DNA of 64,000 nucleotides, from assembly GCF_003725795.1 (NCBI RefSeq), contig NZ_RBEE01000002.1:62001-126000 (forward strand), given 5' to 3'. Below, one piece after another: positions 1 through 8,972 of the stretch (positions are counted from its first letter, which is position 1; each line of letters begins with the position of its first letter). The notes under the pieces were generated by a model. It did no database searches and was not told where the DNA came from. It worked only from the letters and a program-made list of their open reading frames with translations. The stretch comes from Pedobacter jejuensis (GTDB lineage: Bacteria; Bacteroidota; Bacteroidia; Sphingobacteriales; Sphingobacteriaceae). A program made the translations under genes and the position numbers.

Positions 1-234
1 ATGCAAATATCTTAATTTTATTTCTTAAATACAAGCGCAAATTAGAATTTTATATTGTAATAGTTTTGCATTTAAATTATTATGTCAATATCTAATTTCA
101 CGTCAGAGATGTAGCATAAAGTTTTTCAGAGCTATGTGTTTTCAAAGTGTTAGAAAAAGTTACCACAAAAATCTTCGCATTAATTTGAAGTATTTATAAA
201 CTATATTTATTGTTTCAATCACTTTACCATCCCC

Positions 235-1857
235 ATGAATAGAAGAAACTTTATTAAAAGCGGCTCTGCTGCAGGTTTAATTACTACAATTGGCTTACCT
301 GTATCTGCAGGAATTATTGTTGATGATGATATAATTACCGAATTTAAAGATGATTTCGATTTAAATGAAGTCACGATAACCCAATTGCAAAAGCTAATGC
401 AAAGTGGTAAAGCAAGTTCGAAATCAATTACAAAAATGTATTTAAAAAGGATTGAAAAGATTGATAACAGCGGACCGAAATTAAACGCTGTGATAGAACT
501 TAATCCAGATGCTATGGAAATTGCATCTAAAATGGATGATGAACGAAAAGCAGGTAAAATCAGAGGGATGATGCATGGAATACCTATTTTAATTAAAGAC
601 AATATTAATACTGCAGATAAAATGCAAACCACAGCTGGTTCATTGGCTTTGGCTGGAAATGTAGCTAGCGAAGATGCATTTATAGTTAAAAAACTTCGTG
701 ATGCTGGTGCTGTAATTCTTGGCAAAACAAATTTAAGTGAGTGGGCAAATTTCCGCTCTACACGGTCTTGCAGTGGTTGGAGTAGCCAAGGCGGACAAAC
801 TAAAAATCCATATATTTTAGATAGAAGTCCGAGTGGTTCTAGCTCAGGTTCTGGTTCTGCTGTATCGGCCAATTTATGTGCGATAGCCATTGGTACCGAA
901 ACCAACGGCTCTGTTATTGCTCCATCATCGTACAATGGTGTTGTTGGATTAAAACCTACTGTTGGTTTGCTAAGCCGGAGTGGTATTATTCCAATTTCAA
1001 CAACTCAAGATACCGCCGGACCAATGGGTAGAAATGTTACCGATGTTGCAATCTTGCTCTCATCCCTTTCAGGAGTTGATGTGGAAGATGAAATAACGAA
1101 AAATAGTGAGGGTAAATCAGCAATAGATTATACCTCATTTTTAAAAGAAGACGCACTTAAAGGTAAAAGAATTGGTATAGAGAAGTCATTTTTAACAGGG
1201 CATGAAGGTGTAGTTGCGCTTTACAAAAACGCTATAGAAAAATTAAAGGAATTAGGGGCAGAAATTATCGAAATAGAGCTTTTAAAGGAAATGAGAGTTA
1301 TTGGCTCTGCAAGTTTTACGGTATTGCAATGCGAATTTAAAGATGGCGTAAATGCTTATTTATCAAAAGCAAATGCGAAGGTTAAAACTTTGACTGATGT
1401 AATCGCATTTAATAAAGCTAATGAAGATAAGGCTATGCCTTATTTTAAACAAGAAACTTTAGAAAGTAGTGATAAAGCACCTAAAATTGATAGTAAAGAA
1501 TATAAAGATGCTTTGGAAAAAGTAATCTCATCAAGAAAAATAATTACAGATTTGATGGCAAAATTTAAATTAGATGCCATTGCAGGAACGAGTTATGGAA
1601 TTCCATCTGGTATTGATTTATTTAACGGAGATTACGGAAGTGGGTTTTATTTCTGTTCGCCGGCAGCTATGGCTGGCTTCCCACACATTACTGTACCGAT
1701 GGGCAAAATTTATGAATTACCGGTTGGTTTATCAATTATGGCATTGGCTTATGAGGAACCTAAAGTTTTATCCATGGCTTTTGCTTATGAACAAGCTACG
1801 AAACACAGAACGGCACCAAAATTTATTAAATCATCGAATTTTTCATCGGGTGTTTAA
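235..1857 (+). CDS. Amidase signature family hydrolase, probably Tat-exported
   Basis: The 540-residue product belongs to the amidase signature family, which hydrolyses amide bonds with a Ser-cisSer-Lys triad. Visible elements are Lys121 in GIPILIKDNI, a Gly/Ser-rich cis-Ser segment at about 198-208, and the nucleophile Ser226 in GTETNGS. The N-terminus (NRRNFIKSG, then a hydrophobic stretch ending near VSAG) looks like a twin-arginine signal, so it probably acts in the periplasm. It resembles GatA in sequence but has no GatB/GatC neighbour and carries a signal, so a role in tRNA amidation is unlikely. The substrate cannot be told from sequence. It stands alone, and no clear promoter box was seen in the 234 bases upstream. 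Confidence 0.9.
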   Translation: MNRRNFIKSGSAAGLITTIGLPVSAGIIVDDDIITEFKDDFDLNEVTITQLQKLMQSGKASSKSITKMYLKRIEKIDNSGPKLNAVIELNPDAMEIASKMDDERKAGKIRGMMHGIPILIKDNINTADKMQTTAGSLALAGNVASEDAFIVKKLRDAGAVILGKTNLSEWANFRSTRSCSGWSSQGGQTKNPYILDRSPSGSSSGSGSAVSANLCAIAIGTETNGSVIAPSSYNGVVGLKPTVGLLSRSGIIPISTTQDTAGPMGRNVTDVAILLSSLSGVDVEDEITKNSEGKSAIDYTSFLKEDALKGKRIGIEKSFLTGHEGVVALYKNAIEKLKELGAEIIEIELLKEMRVIGSASFTVLQCEFKDGVNAYLSKANAKVKTLTDVIAFNKANEDKAMPYFKQETLESSDKAPKIDSKEYKDALEKVISSRKIITDLMAKFKLDAIAGTSYGIPSGIDLFNGDYGSGFYFCSPAAMAGFPHITVPMGKIYELPVGLSIMALAYEEPKVLSMAFAYEQATKHRTAPKFIKSSNFSSGV

Positions 1858-1864
1858 TCATTTG

Positions 1865-1888
1865 CCACGGAATCACAGAATACACGGA
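1865..1888. repeat. Short intergenic repeat of the cacggaat/cacagaat type
   Basis: Just after the amidase stop, three near-copies of an 8-base unit (cacggaat, cacagaat, acacgga) occur in a row. Similar ccacgg-acacgg strings are, to my knowledge, common between genes in this group. No function is visible. Confidence 0.4.
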
Positions 1889-1974
1889 AACAAGTTTTTA
1901 TAATCAAAGTACTGTGTTTTTATCTTGCATGAAAATTAAGTCTGCTTTGAACGCCCACTTCCAACATTTAGGCT

Positions 1975-2250
1975 TTATCTGCTGAATGTTTTCCAGGTTT
2001 CGATTTTGGCAAGTTGCCTAGCAATATATGCATCAGTTATTACCTCTGCGGAGCTCATACCTTCTGTAGTTTCAAGTAGCTCTTTTAATTTATATTGGTC
2101 AACATCGGCTTTGTATAAAATCTGAAGCAATTTTGGAAAATCATTATCAACTAAATAAGCAAAGGCATCTACAAGAACTTCTCGCAGCTGATTTTCTGAA
2201 AGGTTTTCGTTTAAATCGAAGTCTTTACCGATGATATTAATTATTTGCAC
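1975..2250 (-). CDS. Small conserved-looking hypothetical protein, GTG start
   Basis: This is a 91-residue, acidic, soluble-looking protein that I do not recognise. The reading frame opens with GTG at 2248-2250; no ATG lies between the preceding stop and the body of the protein, so GTG is the likely start. The sequence is predicted to be mostly helical, with leucine-rich segments such as LREVLVDAFAYLV and LLQILYKADV, and no signal peptide or membrane segment. Base composition is like its neighbours and codon use looks genuine. It converges on the amidase and lies next to a repeat-filled gap, so there is no operon context to suggest a role. Confidence 0.6.
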   Translation of the reverse strand: MQIINIIGKDFDLNENLSENQLREVLVDAFAYLVDNDFPKLLQILYKADVDQYKLKELLETTEGMSSAEVITDAYIARQLAKIETWKTFSR

Positions 2251-2367
2251 GTAACAGGATTTTGAGATTTTAGAATTTTAGGATCTTGCTTTACGCTAAG
2301 AACCACAAAACTAAGTTAAATAAACCTGATAAAAGCGGACACGGAGCATCAGCCTTTTCGGCTGATT

Positions 2368-2751
2368 GCGGAGTAAAGCGGTTAGCAGGACTGCTGGTGC
2401 CGATGAAATGCAGAACCATTCATTTCCAAATCCCTAATCAACATTAAGGAATTAAGATCCCCGCATACGCCCGAATGACGAGCGTGTGAAAAAACATGCG
2501 GAATAAAGCGGTTAGCAGGACTGCTGGTGCCGATGAAATGCAGAACCATTCATTTGCAAATCCTTAATCAACATTAAGGGAATTAAGATCCCAGCATACG
2601 CCCGAATGACGAGCGTGTGAAAAAACTTGCGGAGTAAAGTGCTTAGCAGGACTGTAGAAGCCCTTGAAATGTAGAACCACTCATTTTCAAATCCTTAATC
2701 AACACTAAAGGAATTAAGATTCCCGCATACGCGAGAATGACAAGCGAATAA
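2368..2751. repeat. Three tandem copies of a ~130-bp intergenic repeat
   Basis: The 540-base gap between the 91-residue gene and the epimerase gene holds three copies starting at 2368, 2498 and 2629 (periods 130 and 131). Each begins gcggagtaaagcggttagca and ends with a cgcatacgc..gaatgac.agcg string. Copies 1 and 2 are almost identical, and copy 3 has diverged more. No open reading frame of useful length spans a unit. The flanks (2251-2367 and 2752-2791) show nothing else recognisable. Confidence 0.85.
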
Positions 2752-2791
2752 AACACATCATCCATTTCCCATTCACACATCTTCCATCATT

Positions 2792-3199
2792 TTATATCCA
2801 CTTTATCTCCTGGCAAATTTCTATCAAAACGCCATTTGTATCTTTAGGATGTACAAAACAAACCATTTTATTGTCAGCACCTTTTTTTGGAGATTCATTT
2901 AGCAAAACAAAACCTTCTTGATGCAAGCGTTCCATTTCTGCCAAAATATCATCCACAAGAAAAGCAACGTGATGAATGCCCTCCCCTTTTTTCTCGATAA
3001 ATTTTGCAATTGCACTATCATTAGAAGTCGCCTCTAAAAGTTCAATTTTATTATCTCCAGTTTTAAAAAAAGCTGTATTTACAAATTCTGATGCTACAAG
3101 TTCGGTTTTATAGCAATCGGTATTCAGTAATTTTTGGTAAATATCTATCGATGCATTTAAATCTTTTACGGCAATGCCAATATGTTCTATCTTATTCAT
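2792..3199 (-). CDS. mce: Methylmalonyl-CoA epimerase
   Basis: The 135-residue protein is a vicinal-oxygen-chelate fold enzyme that interconverts the D and L forms of methylmalonyl-CoA in propionate and succinate metabolism. The start MNKIEHIGIAVKDL gives the first metal-binding His at residue 6. The second is in GEGIHHVAFLV near residue 77, and the terminal Glu is in GVLIEICQ. Length and motif order match bacterial epimerases. The methylmalonyl-CoA mutase genes are not in the window, so the gene is separate from its pathway partners here. It is transcribed divergently from iscS. Confidence 0.93.
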   Translation of the reverse strand: MNKIEHIGIAVKDLNASIDIYQKLLNTDCYKTELVASEFVNTAFFKTGDNKIELLEATSNDSAIAKFIEKKGEGIHHVAFLVDDILAEMERLHQEGFVLLNESPKKGADNKMVCFVHPKDTNGVLIEICQEIKWI

Positions 3200-3266
3200 A
3201 GTTTATAAGGTTATGTGAATGTAAAAATGCATGTTTTCCCTATACCATCATAGCTATTAATTATAA

Positions 3267-3294
3267 TTGTTAAATAAGTTTTTTCGTATCTTTG
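3267..3294 (+). promoter_or_regulatory. Promoter of iscSUA (Bacteroidota type)
   Basis: A -33 TTG at 3267-3269 and a -7 TATCTTTG at 3287-3294 are separated by 17 bases. They match the TTG / TAnnTTTG consensus of Bacteroidota housekeeping promoters. Transcription would start near 3301, about 15 bases before the iscS ATG. Confidence 0.75.
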
Positions 3295-3316
3295 TGTTAC
3301 AAATAACAGAACTGAA

Positions 3317-4528
3317 ATGAAACAGCCGATATATTTAGATAATAATGCAACTACACCTCTTGATCCAAGAGTTTTAGAGGCGATGCTACCATACTTTACC
3401 GAGAAATTTGGAAATGCTGCAAGCCGTAATCACGCTTTTGGTTGGGTGGCAGAAGAGGGAGTAGATTATGCTCGTGAACAAGTAGCCAAATTAATCGGCT
3501 GTACTGAAAAAGAAATTATTTTTACATCTGGCGCTACAGAGGCTGATAACCTTGGTATTAAAGGTGTTTTTGAAATGTATAAAGAAAAAGGTAACCATAT
3601 TATTACTACGGTTACTGAGCATAAAGCTGTATTAGATACTTGTAAACATCTTGAAAAACAAGGTGCAAGAGTTACCTATTTAGGTGTTAAAGAAGATGGT
3701 TTAATTGATTTACAAGAACTTGAAGCTGCAATGACACCTGAAACGATTTTAGTTTCTATTATGTATGGAAACAATGAAATCGGTGTAATTCAACCAGTTA
3801 GAGAAATTGCTGCCATTGCACACAGATTTGGTGCTTTATTTATGACTGATGCAACACAAGCAGTTGGAAAGATACCTGTAGATGTAATTGCAGATGGTAT
3901 CGATTTAATGGCTTTTACTGCGCACAAAATGTATGGACCAAAAGGCGTAGGTGCACTTTACGTTCGCAGAAAAAATCCAAGAGTTAAAGTAACCTCTCAA
4001 ATGGATGGCGGTGGTCACGAACGTGGAATGCGTTCTGGTACTTTAAACGTTCCTGGCATTGTTGGTTTGGGTAAAGCATGCGAACTTTGTCGCCTGGAAA
4101 TGGAAAGCGAAGCAATTCGTTTATCCGCTTTGCGTGATAGATTAGAATCTACCTTAAGCCAATTAGAAGAAAGTTATGTGAACGGAAATACGCAACATCG
4201 TTTACCACATGTAGCCAACATTTCTTTTAAATATGTTGAAGGTGAAGGTTTGATGATGGCGATGAGTGATTTAGCAGTTTCATCTGGTTCTGCTTGTACT
4301 TCAGCTTCGTTGGAACCATCTTACGTTTTAAAAAGCTTAGGTTTATCTGATGATTTAGCACACTCATCTATCCGTTACGGTTTAGGAAGATTTACTACTG
4401 AAGAAGACATTGACCAGGCTATTGCAATTACTCAAAAAGCTGTACTTCACTTAAGAGAACTTTCTCCACTTTGGGAAATGTTTAAAGAAGGTATCGATTT
4501 AAGTAAAATTGAGTGGGCAGAACATTAA
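3317..4528 (+). CDS. iscS: Cysteine desulfurase IscS
   Basis: The 403-residue PLP enzyme takes sulfur from cysteine and passes it to the scaffold protein IscU for iron-sulfur cluster assembly. The PLP lysine is Lys204 in [10 protein letters not shown]. The catalytic loop cysteine is Cys327 in [10 protein letters not shown], the group I (IscS/NifS) arrangement with a long mobile loop. Length fits the family. It is the first gene of an iscS-iscU-iscA set with a good promoter upstream. No iscR, hscA, hscB or ferredoxin gene is nearby, so the operon is minimal. The 190-base gap to iscU is filled with two repeats. Confidence 0.97.
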   Translation: MKQPIYLDNNATTPLDPRVLEAMLPYFTEKFGNAASRNHAFGWVAEEGVDYAREQVAKLIGCTEKEIIFTSGATEADNLGIKGVFEMYKEKGNHIITTVTEHKAVLDTCKHLEKQGARVTYLGVKEDGLIDLQELEAAMTPETILVSIMYGNNEIGVIQPVREIAAIAHRFGALFMTDATQAVGKIPVDVIADGIDLMAFTAHKMYGPKGVGALYVRRKNPRVKVTSQMDGGGHERGMRSGTLNVPGIVGLGKACELCRLEMESEAIRLSALRDRLESTLSQLEESYVNGNTQHRLPHVANISFKYVEGEGLMMAMSDLAVSSGSACTSASLEPSYVLKSLGLSDDLAHSSIRYGLGRFTTEEDIDQAIAITQKAVLHLRELSPLWEMFKEGIDLSKIEWAEH

Positions 4529-4542
4529 TTTGCTACGCAAAT

Positions 4543-4580
4543 AAAGTTAAAAGTTATCAGTTGAAAGTTAAAAGTTAGGA
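4543..4580. repeat. AGTTAAAAGTTA-type direct repeat in the iscS-iscU spacer
   Basis: The block aaagttaaaagtta occurs twice within 38 bases, separated by tcagttg. It is a low-complexity intergenic repeat directly downstream of iscS. Confidence 0.6.
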
Positions 4581-4656
4581 TGCAAAACATAAATATATTC
4601 AAATCGTTTGGTTAATAATTTGTGTTCTATATAACAATAATATATAATTAATAATG

Positions 4657-4703
4657 GGCTTCTACAGCTCTCTCCCTACTGGGGAGGGTTGGGGTGGGGC
4701 TCT
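4657..4703. repeat. GC-rich repeat element just upstream of iscU
   Basis: A GC-rich stretch contains the short hairpin ctccc-tactg-gggag followed by ggttggggtggggc, in otherwise AT-rich DNA. This type of ctctccc..gggagggttggggtgggg string is, to my knowledge, a frequent interspersed repeat in the phylum. It ends 15 bases before the iscU ATG, so it would form most of the iscU leader RNA. Confidence 0.65.
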
Positions 4704-4718
4704 AAAATCAAAAATATC

Positions 4719-5132
4719 ATGGCATATTCAGAAAAAGTAATTGACCATTACAATAACCCACGTAACGTAGGGACATTAAATAAAGAAAGTAAATTTGTAG
4801 GCACCGGTTTAGTTGGTGCACCTGAGTGCGGCGATGTAATGCGCTTACAAATTGAAGTTGGAGCAGATAACGTAATTACCGATGCAAAGTTTAAAACATT
4901 TGGTTGCGGTTCTGCAATTGCTTCTTCATCTTTAGCTACAGAATGGTTAAAAGGTAAAACAATTGATGAGGCTTTAACAATCGACAATATGGATATTGTT
5001 GAAGAGTTAGCATTACCTCCAGTAAAAATTCACTGTTCTGTGTTGGCAGAAGATGCAATTAAATCAGCAATTAACGATTATCGCGTTAAAAATGGTTTAG
5101 AGGCAATCGTTTTAGAAAAATCACACCACTAG
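4719..5132 (+). CDS. iscU: Iron-sulfur cluster scaffold protein IscU
   Basis: The 137-residue scaffold receives sulfur from IscS and iron to build [2Fe-2S] clusters. The three cluster cysteines are Cys37 (with Asp39 in PECGDV), Cys63 in FGCGSAIASS and Cys106 in KIHCSVLA, with His105 beside the last. I chose the ATG at 4719 because MAYSEKVIDHYNNPRNVG is the family's normal N-terminus. An in-frame TTG at 4689 would start inside a repeat and add a tail not seen in homologs. IscS lies upstream and iscA downstream. Confidence 0.96.
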   Translation: MAYSEKVIDHYNNPRNVGTLNKESKFVGTGLVGAPECGDVMRLQIEVGADNVITDAKFKTFGCGSAIASSSLATEWLKGKTIDEALTIDNMDIVEELALPPVKIHCSVLAEDAIKSAINDYRVKNGLEAIVLEKSHH

Positions 5133-5153
5133 GAAATTTTAGATATTAGATTG

Positions 5154-5200
5154 ACGATTTTAGATTGCATTTTGCAGGCTAATCGTAAATCTAAAATCGT
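5154..5200. repeat. Inverted repeat (13-bp stem) in the iscU-iscA spacer
   Basis: acgattttagatt at 5154-5166 is perfectly matched by aatctaaaatcgt at 5188-5200, with a 21-base loop. There is no T-run after the second arm, so it is probably not a terminator. It may act as an RNA stability or attenuation hairpin, or simply be an interspersed repeat. Confidence 0.7.
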
Positions 5201-5215
5201 AAATCGTAAATAAAC

Positions 5216-5542
5216 ATGATTACAATAACCGATAAAGCAAAAGAAAAAATCGACCATTTGATGCAGGATTCTGAAATGGGTTCTGATTATTTTTTACGCG
5301 TTTCTGTAAAAGGAGGTGGTTGTTCTGGTTTATCTTATAATTTAGATTTTGATAATGAATCTAAAACCGGAGATCAGTTTTTTGAAGACAGAGGAATTAA
5401 AATTGCATTAGATATGAAATCTTTCCTTTATTTGGCCGGAACGGAATTAGATTTTACTGATGGATTAAATGGTAAAGGTTTTAATTTCATAAACCCTAAT
5501 GCCAGCCGCACTTGCGGTTGTGGCGAAAGTTTTTCAGTTTAA
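5216..5542 (+). CDS. iscA: Iron-sulfur cluster assembly protein IscA (HesB family)
   Basis: The 108-residue A-type carrier delivers iron-sulfur clusters to target proteins. The three conserved cysteines are Cys36 in GGGCSGLSY and Cys100 and Cys102 in the C-terminal CGCGES motif. The length is typical. It is the last gene of the iscS-iscU-iscA group, 83 bases after iscU across a hairpin-forming repeat. ErpA or SufA are the alternative names for this fold; the genome context favours IscA. Confidence 0.93.
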   Translation: MITITDKAKEKIDHLMQDSEMGSDYFLRVSVKGGGCSGLSYNLDFDNESKTGDQFFEDRGIKIALDMKSFLYLAGTELDFTDGLNGKGFNFINPNASRTCGCGESFSV

Positions 5543-5559
5543 AAAACATTTTTATATTT

Positions 5560-5601
5560 AAAAATAGCCTCTACAAGAAACCTTCTTTAGAGGCTATTTT
5601 T
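5560..5601. terminator. Bidirectional terminator overlapping the response regulator stop codon
   Basis: A perfect 14-bp stem (5560-5573 with 5588-5601) has A-run and T-run tails on both sides, so it can work in both directions between convergent iscA and the response regulator. The regulator's TAG (5571-5573) and its last coding triplets lie inside the hairpin. Confidence 0.88.
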
Positions 5602-6203
5602 ATTAATTCAGCAACGTTATTAGCTTTAAATTTATGCAATAAGTTTTTTCTATGCGTTTCTACAGTTAATTTACTCAGGAATAGCATTTTAGCAATCTCT
5701 AAAGTTATTTTACCATCAGATATCAAAAGTAAAATTTCCTTTTCTCGCTTAGTAAGTTTTGGCATTTCACAATTACCATTTAAAGCTGGTTTTAATATTA
5801 TAGCCCTTACGTCTTCGCTGAAAACAATTTGACCATTTAAAGCATCATTAATACAATTTAATAACTCAGCTGAAGATATATTTTTAAGCAAATAACCGCT
5901 TGCTCCGTTTTGAATCATATTCATTACCATACTTCGTTCTGTATGATTACTAAAGGCCAATACAATTGTTTCTGGAGCAATAGCTTTTAATTCTTTACAT
6001 AAATCTATTCCGCTAAGATCAGGCAAGTTAATATCCAGCAATACCAATTCTACAGCATTCTTTTGTATGTATTTAATAAAATCATAGCCGTTATTAAAAC
6101 TTGCTGCCAATTCGAATTTGTCAAAAATAAGAAGAAGTTTTTGTAAACCTTCAATTACTACGGGATGGTCATCAACAATGGCTATGCGTGTTTTACGTAA
6201 CAT
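5571..6203 (-). CDS. NarL/LuxR-family response regulator
   Basis: The 210-residue protein has an N-terminal receiver domain with the acidic pair Asp11-Asp12 and the phosphoacceptor Asp57 in VLLDINLPDLSG. A C-terminal LuxR-type helix-turn-helix (about 145-205: LTKREKEILLLISDGK, then VETHRKNLLHK) follows. Its start overlaps the 3' end of the sensor kinase gene by 11 bases, so the two are translationally coupled and form a two-component pair. Targets are unknown. The 3' end is used as half of a transcription terminator hairpin. Confidence 0.93.
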   Translation of the reverse strand: MLRKTRIAIVDDHPVVIEGLQKLLLIFDKFELAASFNNGYDFIKYIQKNAVELVLLDINLPDLSGIDLCKELKAIAPETIVLAFSNHTERSMVMNMIQNGASGYLLKNISSAELLNCINDALNGQIVFSEDVRAIILKPALNGNCEMPKLTKREKEILLLISDGKITLEIAKMLFLSKLTVETHRKNLLHKFKANNVAELIKIASKEGFL

Positions 6204-8145
6204 TTAACTCAATATTTACGGTTGTACCTTTTTGGTTTTGTTCAGATTGTAACTCCAATTTTCCTTTCAAATAATTTACTCTGTGTTTGATATTGGTCAT
6301 ACCCATTCCCTGCTTTTGTTTTATTAAATCAATATCAAAACCTTTACCATCATCCTCTACAGTTATAAAAATGGTATCCCCGTTTTGGCTGCATTGCACC
6401 ATAATTTGTTTTGCTTCAGCGTGGCGAACTGCATTTGAAAGCAATTCTTGAATGATACGATAAATTGTAAATTGTATTTTTGAAGGCAATTCTGTACTGA
6501 GATTATATAAATGGAAATCAACAGAAGTATTTTCTGTATTGGCAGATTCGCATAAATCTTTCAAAGCTGTTTCCAATCCGAACTTCAATAAAGATTCGGG
6601 CATCATATTTCGGGCTATATGTCGCAGTTCTTTAACAGAGCCATCTAGTTGAGCTATTATTTTTTCTAATTCCGGATCGGCAATGATTTCATTCTTATTC
6701 GCAGCCCATGTAGATAATTTGATTTTAACCGCCGAAAGCATTCCACCCAAACCGTCGTGCAAATCTCTTGCTACCCTCCTACGCTCTTTTTCCTCTCCAT
6801 CAAGCATTGCATTAGAAGTAATAAGTTTGTTTTTGTTTTTGTAATAATTTATTGTGAAGAATGTAATAAGTAACAAAAAGGCTGCTACCGCTGCAAGCAA
6901 CCAAATTGTTAATCGATTATTTTTTGCAGATAAACTCGCTTTTTCTTTTTCTATCTGAAGCTGTTCTATTTTTTTTTGATTTTCTACATTTCTAAATTTT
7001 ATTTCTAATGCGTTAATTTTTTCTTTAAGCTTTGCATCATTTAGGCTATCATTAATTTTATTATATGCGACTAGCCATTTATAAGCTTCATCCATTAAGC
7101 CCATATTAGCATTTGTTTTAGCCAATTGGCCATAAATACTTTTTCTGCTATTTACATCCGATCGTAGTGGCCCATAAGACAGCAGATCCAACAAAATATT
7201 TTTACTCTTACCGTATTGCTTTGCATTGATATAAACCTCGTGTTTACGAAAGGAAAGCATTTGATACAACATCTTTTGATTATATGCCTTAGCGAGGACC
7301 ATACCTTTATCTGCATTTTCCAATATGCGATTGGGAATTTGCTTGGAGGTGTAATACATGGATTCGCTATAATAATAAAGCGGATACTGAATGGATTCAG
7401 GATAAGGCTTAAGTATCTCCGCTGCTCGGTTCAGCATTTTTCTTGCTTGGCTGGTTTTGATAAGATAGCAGTAATTACCTGCTGCTGAAAGATAAGCCAG
7501 CAGAATGGTCGATGAATTGGGGTATGTTTTTTCAGCTAAAGCAATGGATTTATTAAATAATAATTCTGCTTTATTAAATTGAGCATTATACATAAAAGCA
7601 CACCCAAGTTGTGTGTAGTAATAGGCCGTTCGTTCTGTATCGTTAATAGATTCTGATATGGGAATTACCTTTTTTAATATAATATCTATCAAATATTCGT
7701 ACCCGTTTTCTGCTCGTTTAACAAGCGCATAATTAAACCAGCTGTAGGCTAATAATTGTTTAGCATCTTTAGTGCTATATTTTGCTAATTCGGCACAAGC
7801 TTTACCATAAGCCTGCTCAGCACTAATTTTATCATTGGCAACCAAATACCCGCCCTGATAAAAATAGAATGCCGCTTGTAAGAATTTGTATTTTTCTGAT
7901 TGTTTTTTACCTGTTAACAAATAACGCTTACTTTTTACAGAATCTTTTAATCGCCAATAATCTGATAATAAAAAATTTGCCTTAGCAGACAGGCTATCCG
8001 ATTTTTTGGAAACAATTATATTGTTCAGGCTATCAAGATATTTGTGCTCATTTAAAGGGACGTATTGCTGAGCCACGAGGTTTGAAAAATTGCAGAATAG
8101 AAAGCATACGGACAACCATCTTTTTAAAACAATCGATTTTTGCAT
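6193..8145 (-). CDS. TPR-containing sensor histidine kinase (HisKA_3 / NarX type)
   Basis: The 650-residue kinase has an N-terminal signal (hydrophobic to about residue 26) and a periplasmic tetratricopeptide-like region of about 330 residues. A coiled-coil-like segment rich in K/E/Q precedes one membrane helix near 412-435. The phosphoacceptor box RRVARDLHDGLGGMLS lies near 455-470 and an ATPase domain ends the protein, with DDGKGFD and the G box KQGMGMTNIKHRV. TPR sensor kinases of this kind pair with LuxR-type regulators in Bacteroidota, and the overlapping downstream gene is exactly that. The signal sensed is unknown, and no metabolic neighbour suggests one. Confidence 0.93.
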   Translation of the reverse strand: MQKSIVLKRWLSVCFLFCNFSNLVAQQYVPLNEHKYLDSLNNIIVSKKSDSLSAKANFLLSDYWRLKDSVKSKRYLLTGKKQSEKYKFLQAAFYFYQGGYLVANDKISAEQAYGKACAELAKYSTKDAKQLLAYSWFNYALVKRAENGYEYLIDIILKKVIPISESINDTERTAYYYTQLGCAFMYNAQFNKAELLFNKSIALAEKTYPNSSTILLAYLSAAGNYCYLIKTSQARKMLNRAAEILKPYPESIQYPLYYYSESMYYTSKQIPNRILENADKGMVLAKAYNQKMLYQMLSFRKHEVYINAKQYGKSKNILLDLLSYGPLRSDVNSRKSIYGQLAKTNANMGLMDEAYKWLVAYNKINDSLNDAKLKEKINALEIKFRNVENQKKIEQLQIEKEKASLSAKNNRLTIWLLAAVAAFLLLITFFTINYYKNKNKLITSNAMLDGEEKERRRVARDLHDGLGGMLSAVKIKLSTWAANKNEIIADPELEKIIAQLDGSVKELRHIARNMMPESLLKFGLETALKDLCESANTENTSVDFHLYNLSTELPSKIQFTIYRIIQELLSNAVRHAEAKQIMVQCSQNGDTIFITVEDDGKGFDIDLIKQKQGMGMTNIKHRVNYLKGKLELQSEQNQKGTTVNIELNVT

Positions 8146-8385
8146 TTACCTATATCTTTTTTAATTGAGGGACAATAATTCAATTAGTATTTTAACAAAA
8201 AAGCATCTTTGCTTATTATCTATAACAACGCAAAAGATAAGTATTATTAAATATATTAATTAAGTATTTTTAAATATACCTGTAAATGGGTACAAAAAAA
8301 ATGCCTGCATGTTGGTATTGATTGCATTACATCTTGATCATAATTTTATTAAGCTTTTAATGAAAAACATTTAATAAAATAAATT

Positions 8386-8841
8386 ATGAAAAAAACGTGG
8401 ATAACTTGTTTTGCCTTTATATTGTTAGGCATAACATCGGCAAATGCTCAAGGAATTTTAGATAAAATTGACCGCACATTAAATAAGGCAGACAGGGCAG
8501 CTAATACAGCAGACAGAACAAATAATACAGCTGGTAAAATTGGTGGTATGTTCGGAAAGAAAAAATCTGCTTCTGGAGATAAATCAGATAACACAACCCT
8601 GATAAAGCTTAGTGGTGTAACATTTGCATCTCTTAAAACCATTAATGCAAATGTTCAAGCTAGTAAAGGTGTAGAAAATACAAAAATGAAATTTAGTTCT
8701 TCAGGCTCAACAATTACAGTACAACACGCCGGAACAACAGAAGATTTATTAAAATCTCTGCAGAAAAGTTCACCATCTACTTTTGTTGAAAAAAATATTG
8801 ATGGCTTGGATGAAGGAGAAATTTCAGTCAAAATAAAATAA
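8386..8841 (+). CDS. Secreted small protein of unknown function
   Basis: The 151-residue product starts with a clear Sec signal, MKKTWITCFAFILLGITSANAQ, and is then rich in D, K, N and A. Residues 24-50 contain a loose repeat (DRTLNKADRAANTADRTNN). The C-terminal half, from about 75, looks like a compact alpha/beta domain and ends in EISVKIK. I do not recognise the family. It is transcribed away from the sensor kinase gene, followed by a hairpin and a lipoprotein gene in the same direction. A periplasmic or surface location is likely from the signal peptide only. Confidence 0.75.
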   Translation: MKKTWITCFAFILLGITSANAQGILDKIDRTLNKADRAANTADRTNNTAGKIGGMFGKKKSASGDKSDNTTLIKLSGVTFASLKTINANVQASKGVENTKMKFSSSGSTITVQHAGTTEDLLKSLQKSSPSTFVEKNIDGLDEGEISVKIK

Positions 8842-8864
8842 ATGGAAAATTAACACATCTTAGT

Positions 8865-8900
8865 AATCCTTGGGTAGGTTCTATCTAAGGATTATTTGTT
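8865..8900 (+). terminator. Likely terminator after the secreted protein gene
   Basis: aatcctt (8865-8871) pairs with aaggatt (8887-8893), and the loop can pair further (ggtag with ctatc). A T-rich stretch follows (atttgtttta). Confidence 0.6.
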
Positions 8901-8972
8901 TTATACGCTCAGTTTTTTTGCAAATAGATTATCTGAAGTAATAATTATTAATGTTAATTAATCAACCCTTTT

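Noticed and set aside
219-935. Long open frame on the minus strand inside the amidase gene
   Set aside because: It is the antisense of a clear amidase with intact catalytic motifs and has no recognisable protein features.
2368-2751. Possible CRISPR array or tandem ncRNA
   Set aside because: The units are 130 bases long, nearly identical throughout, and have no spacer/repeat division or adjacent cas genes.
3200-3316. Missing iscR or hscBA genes near isc
   Set aside because: No such frames occur on either side of iscS-iscU-iscA; the operon is truly minimal in this window.
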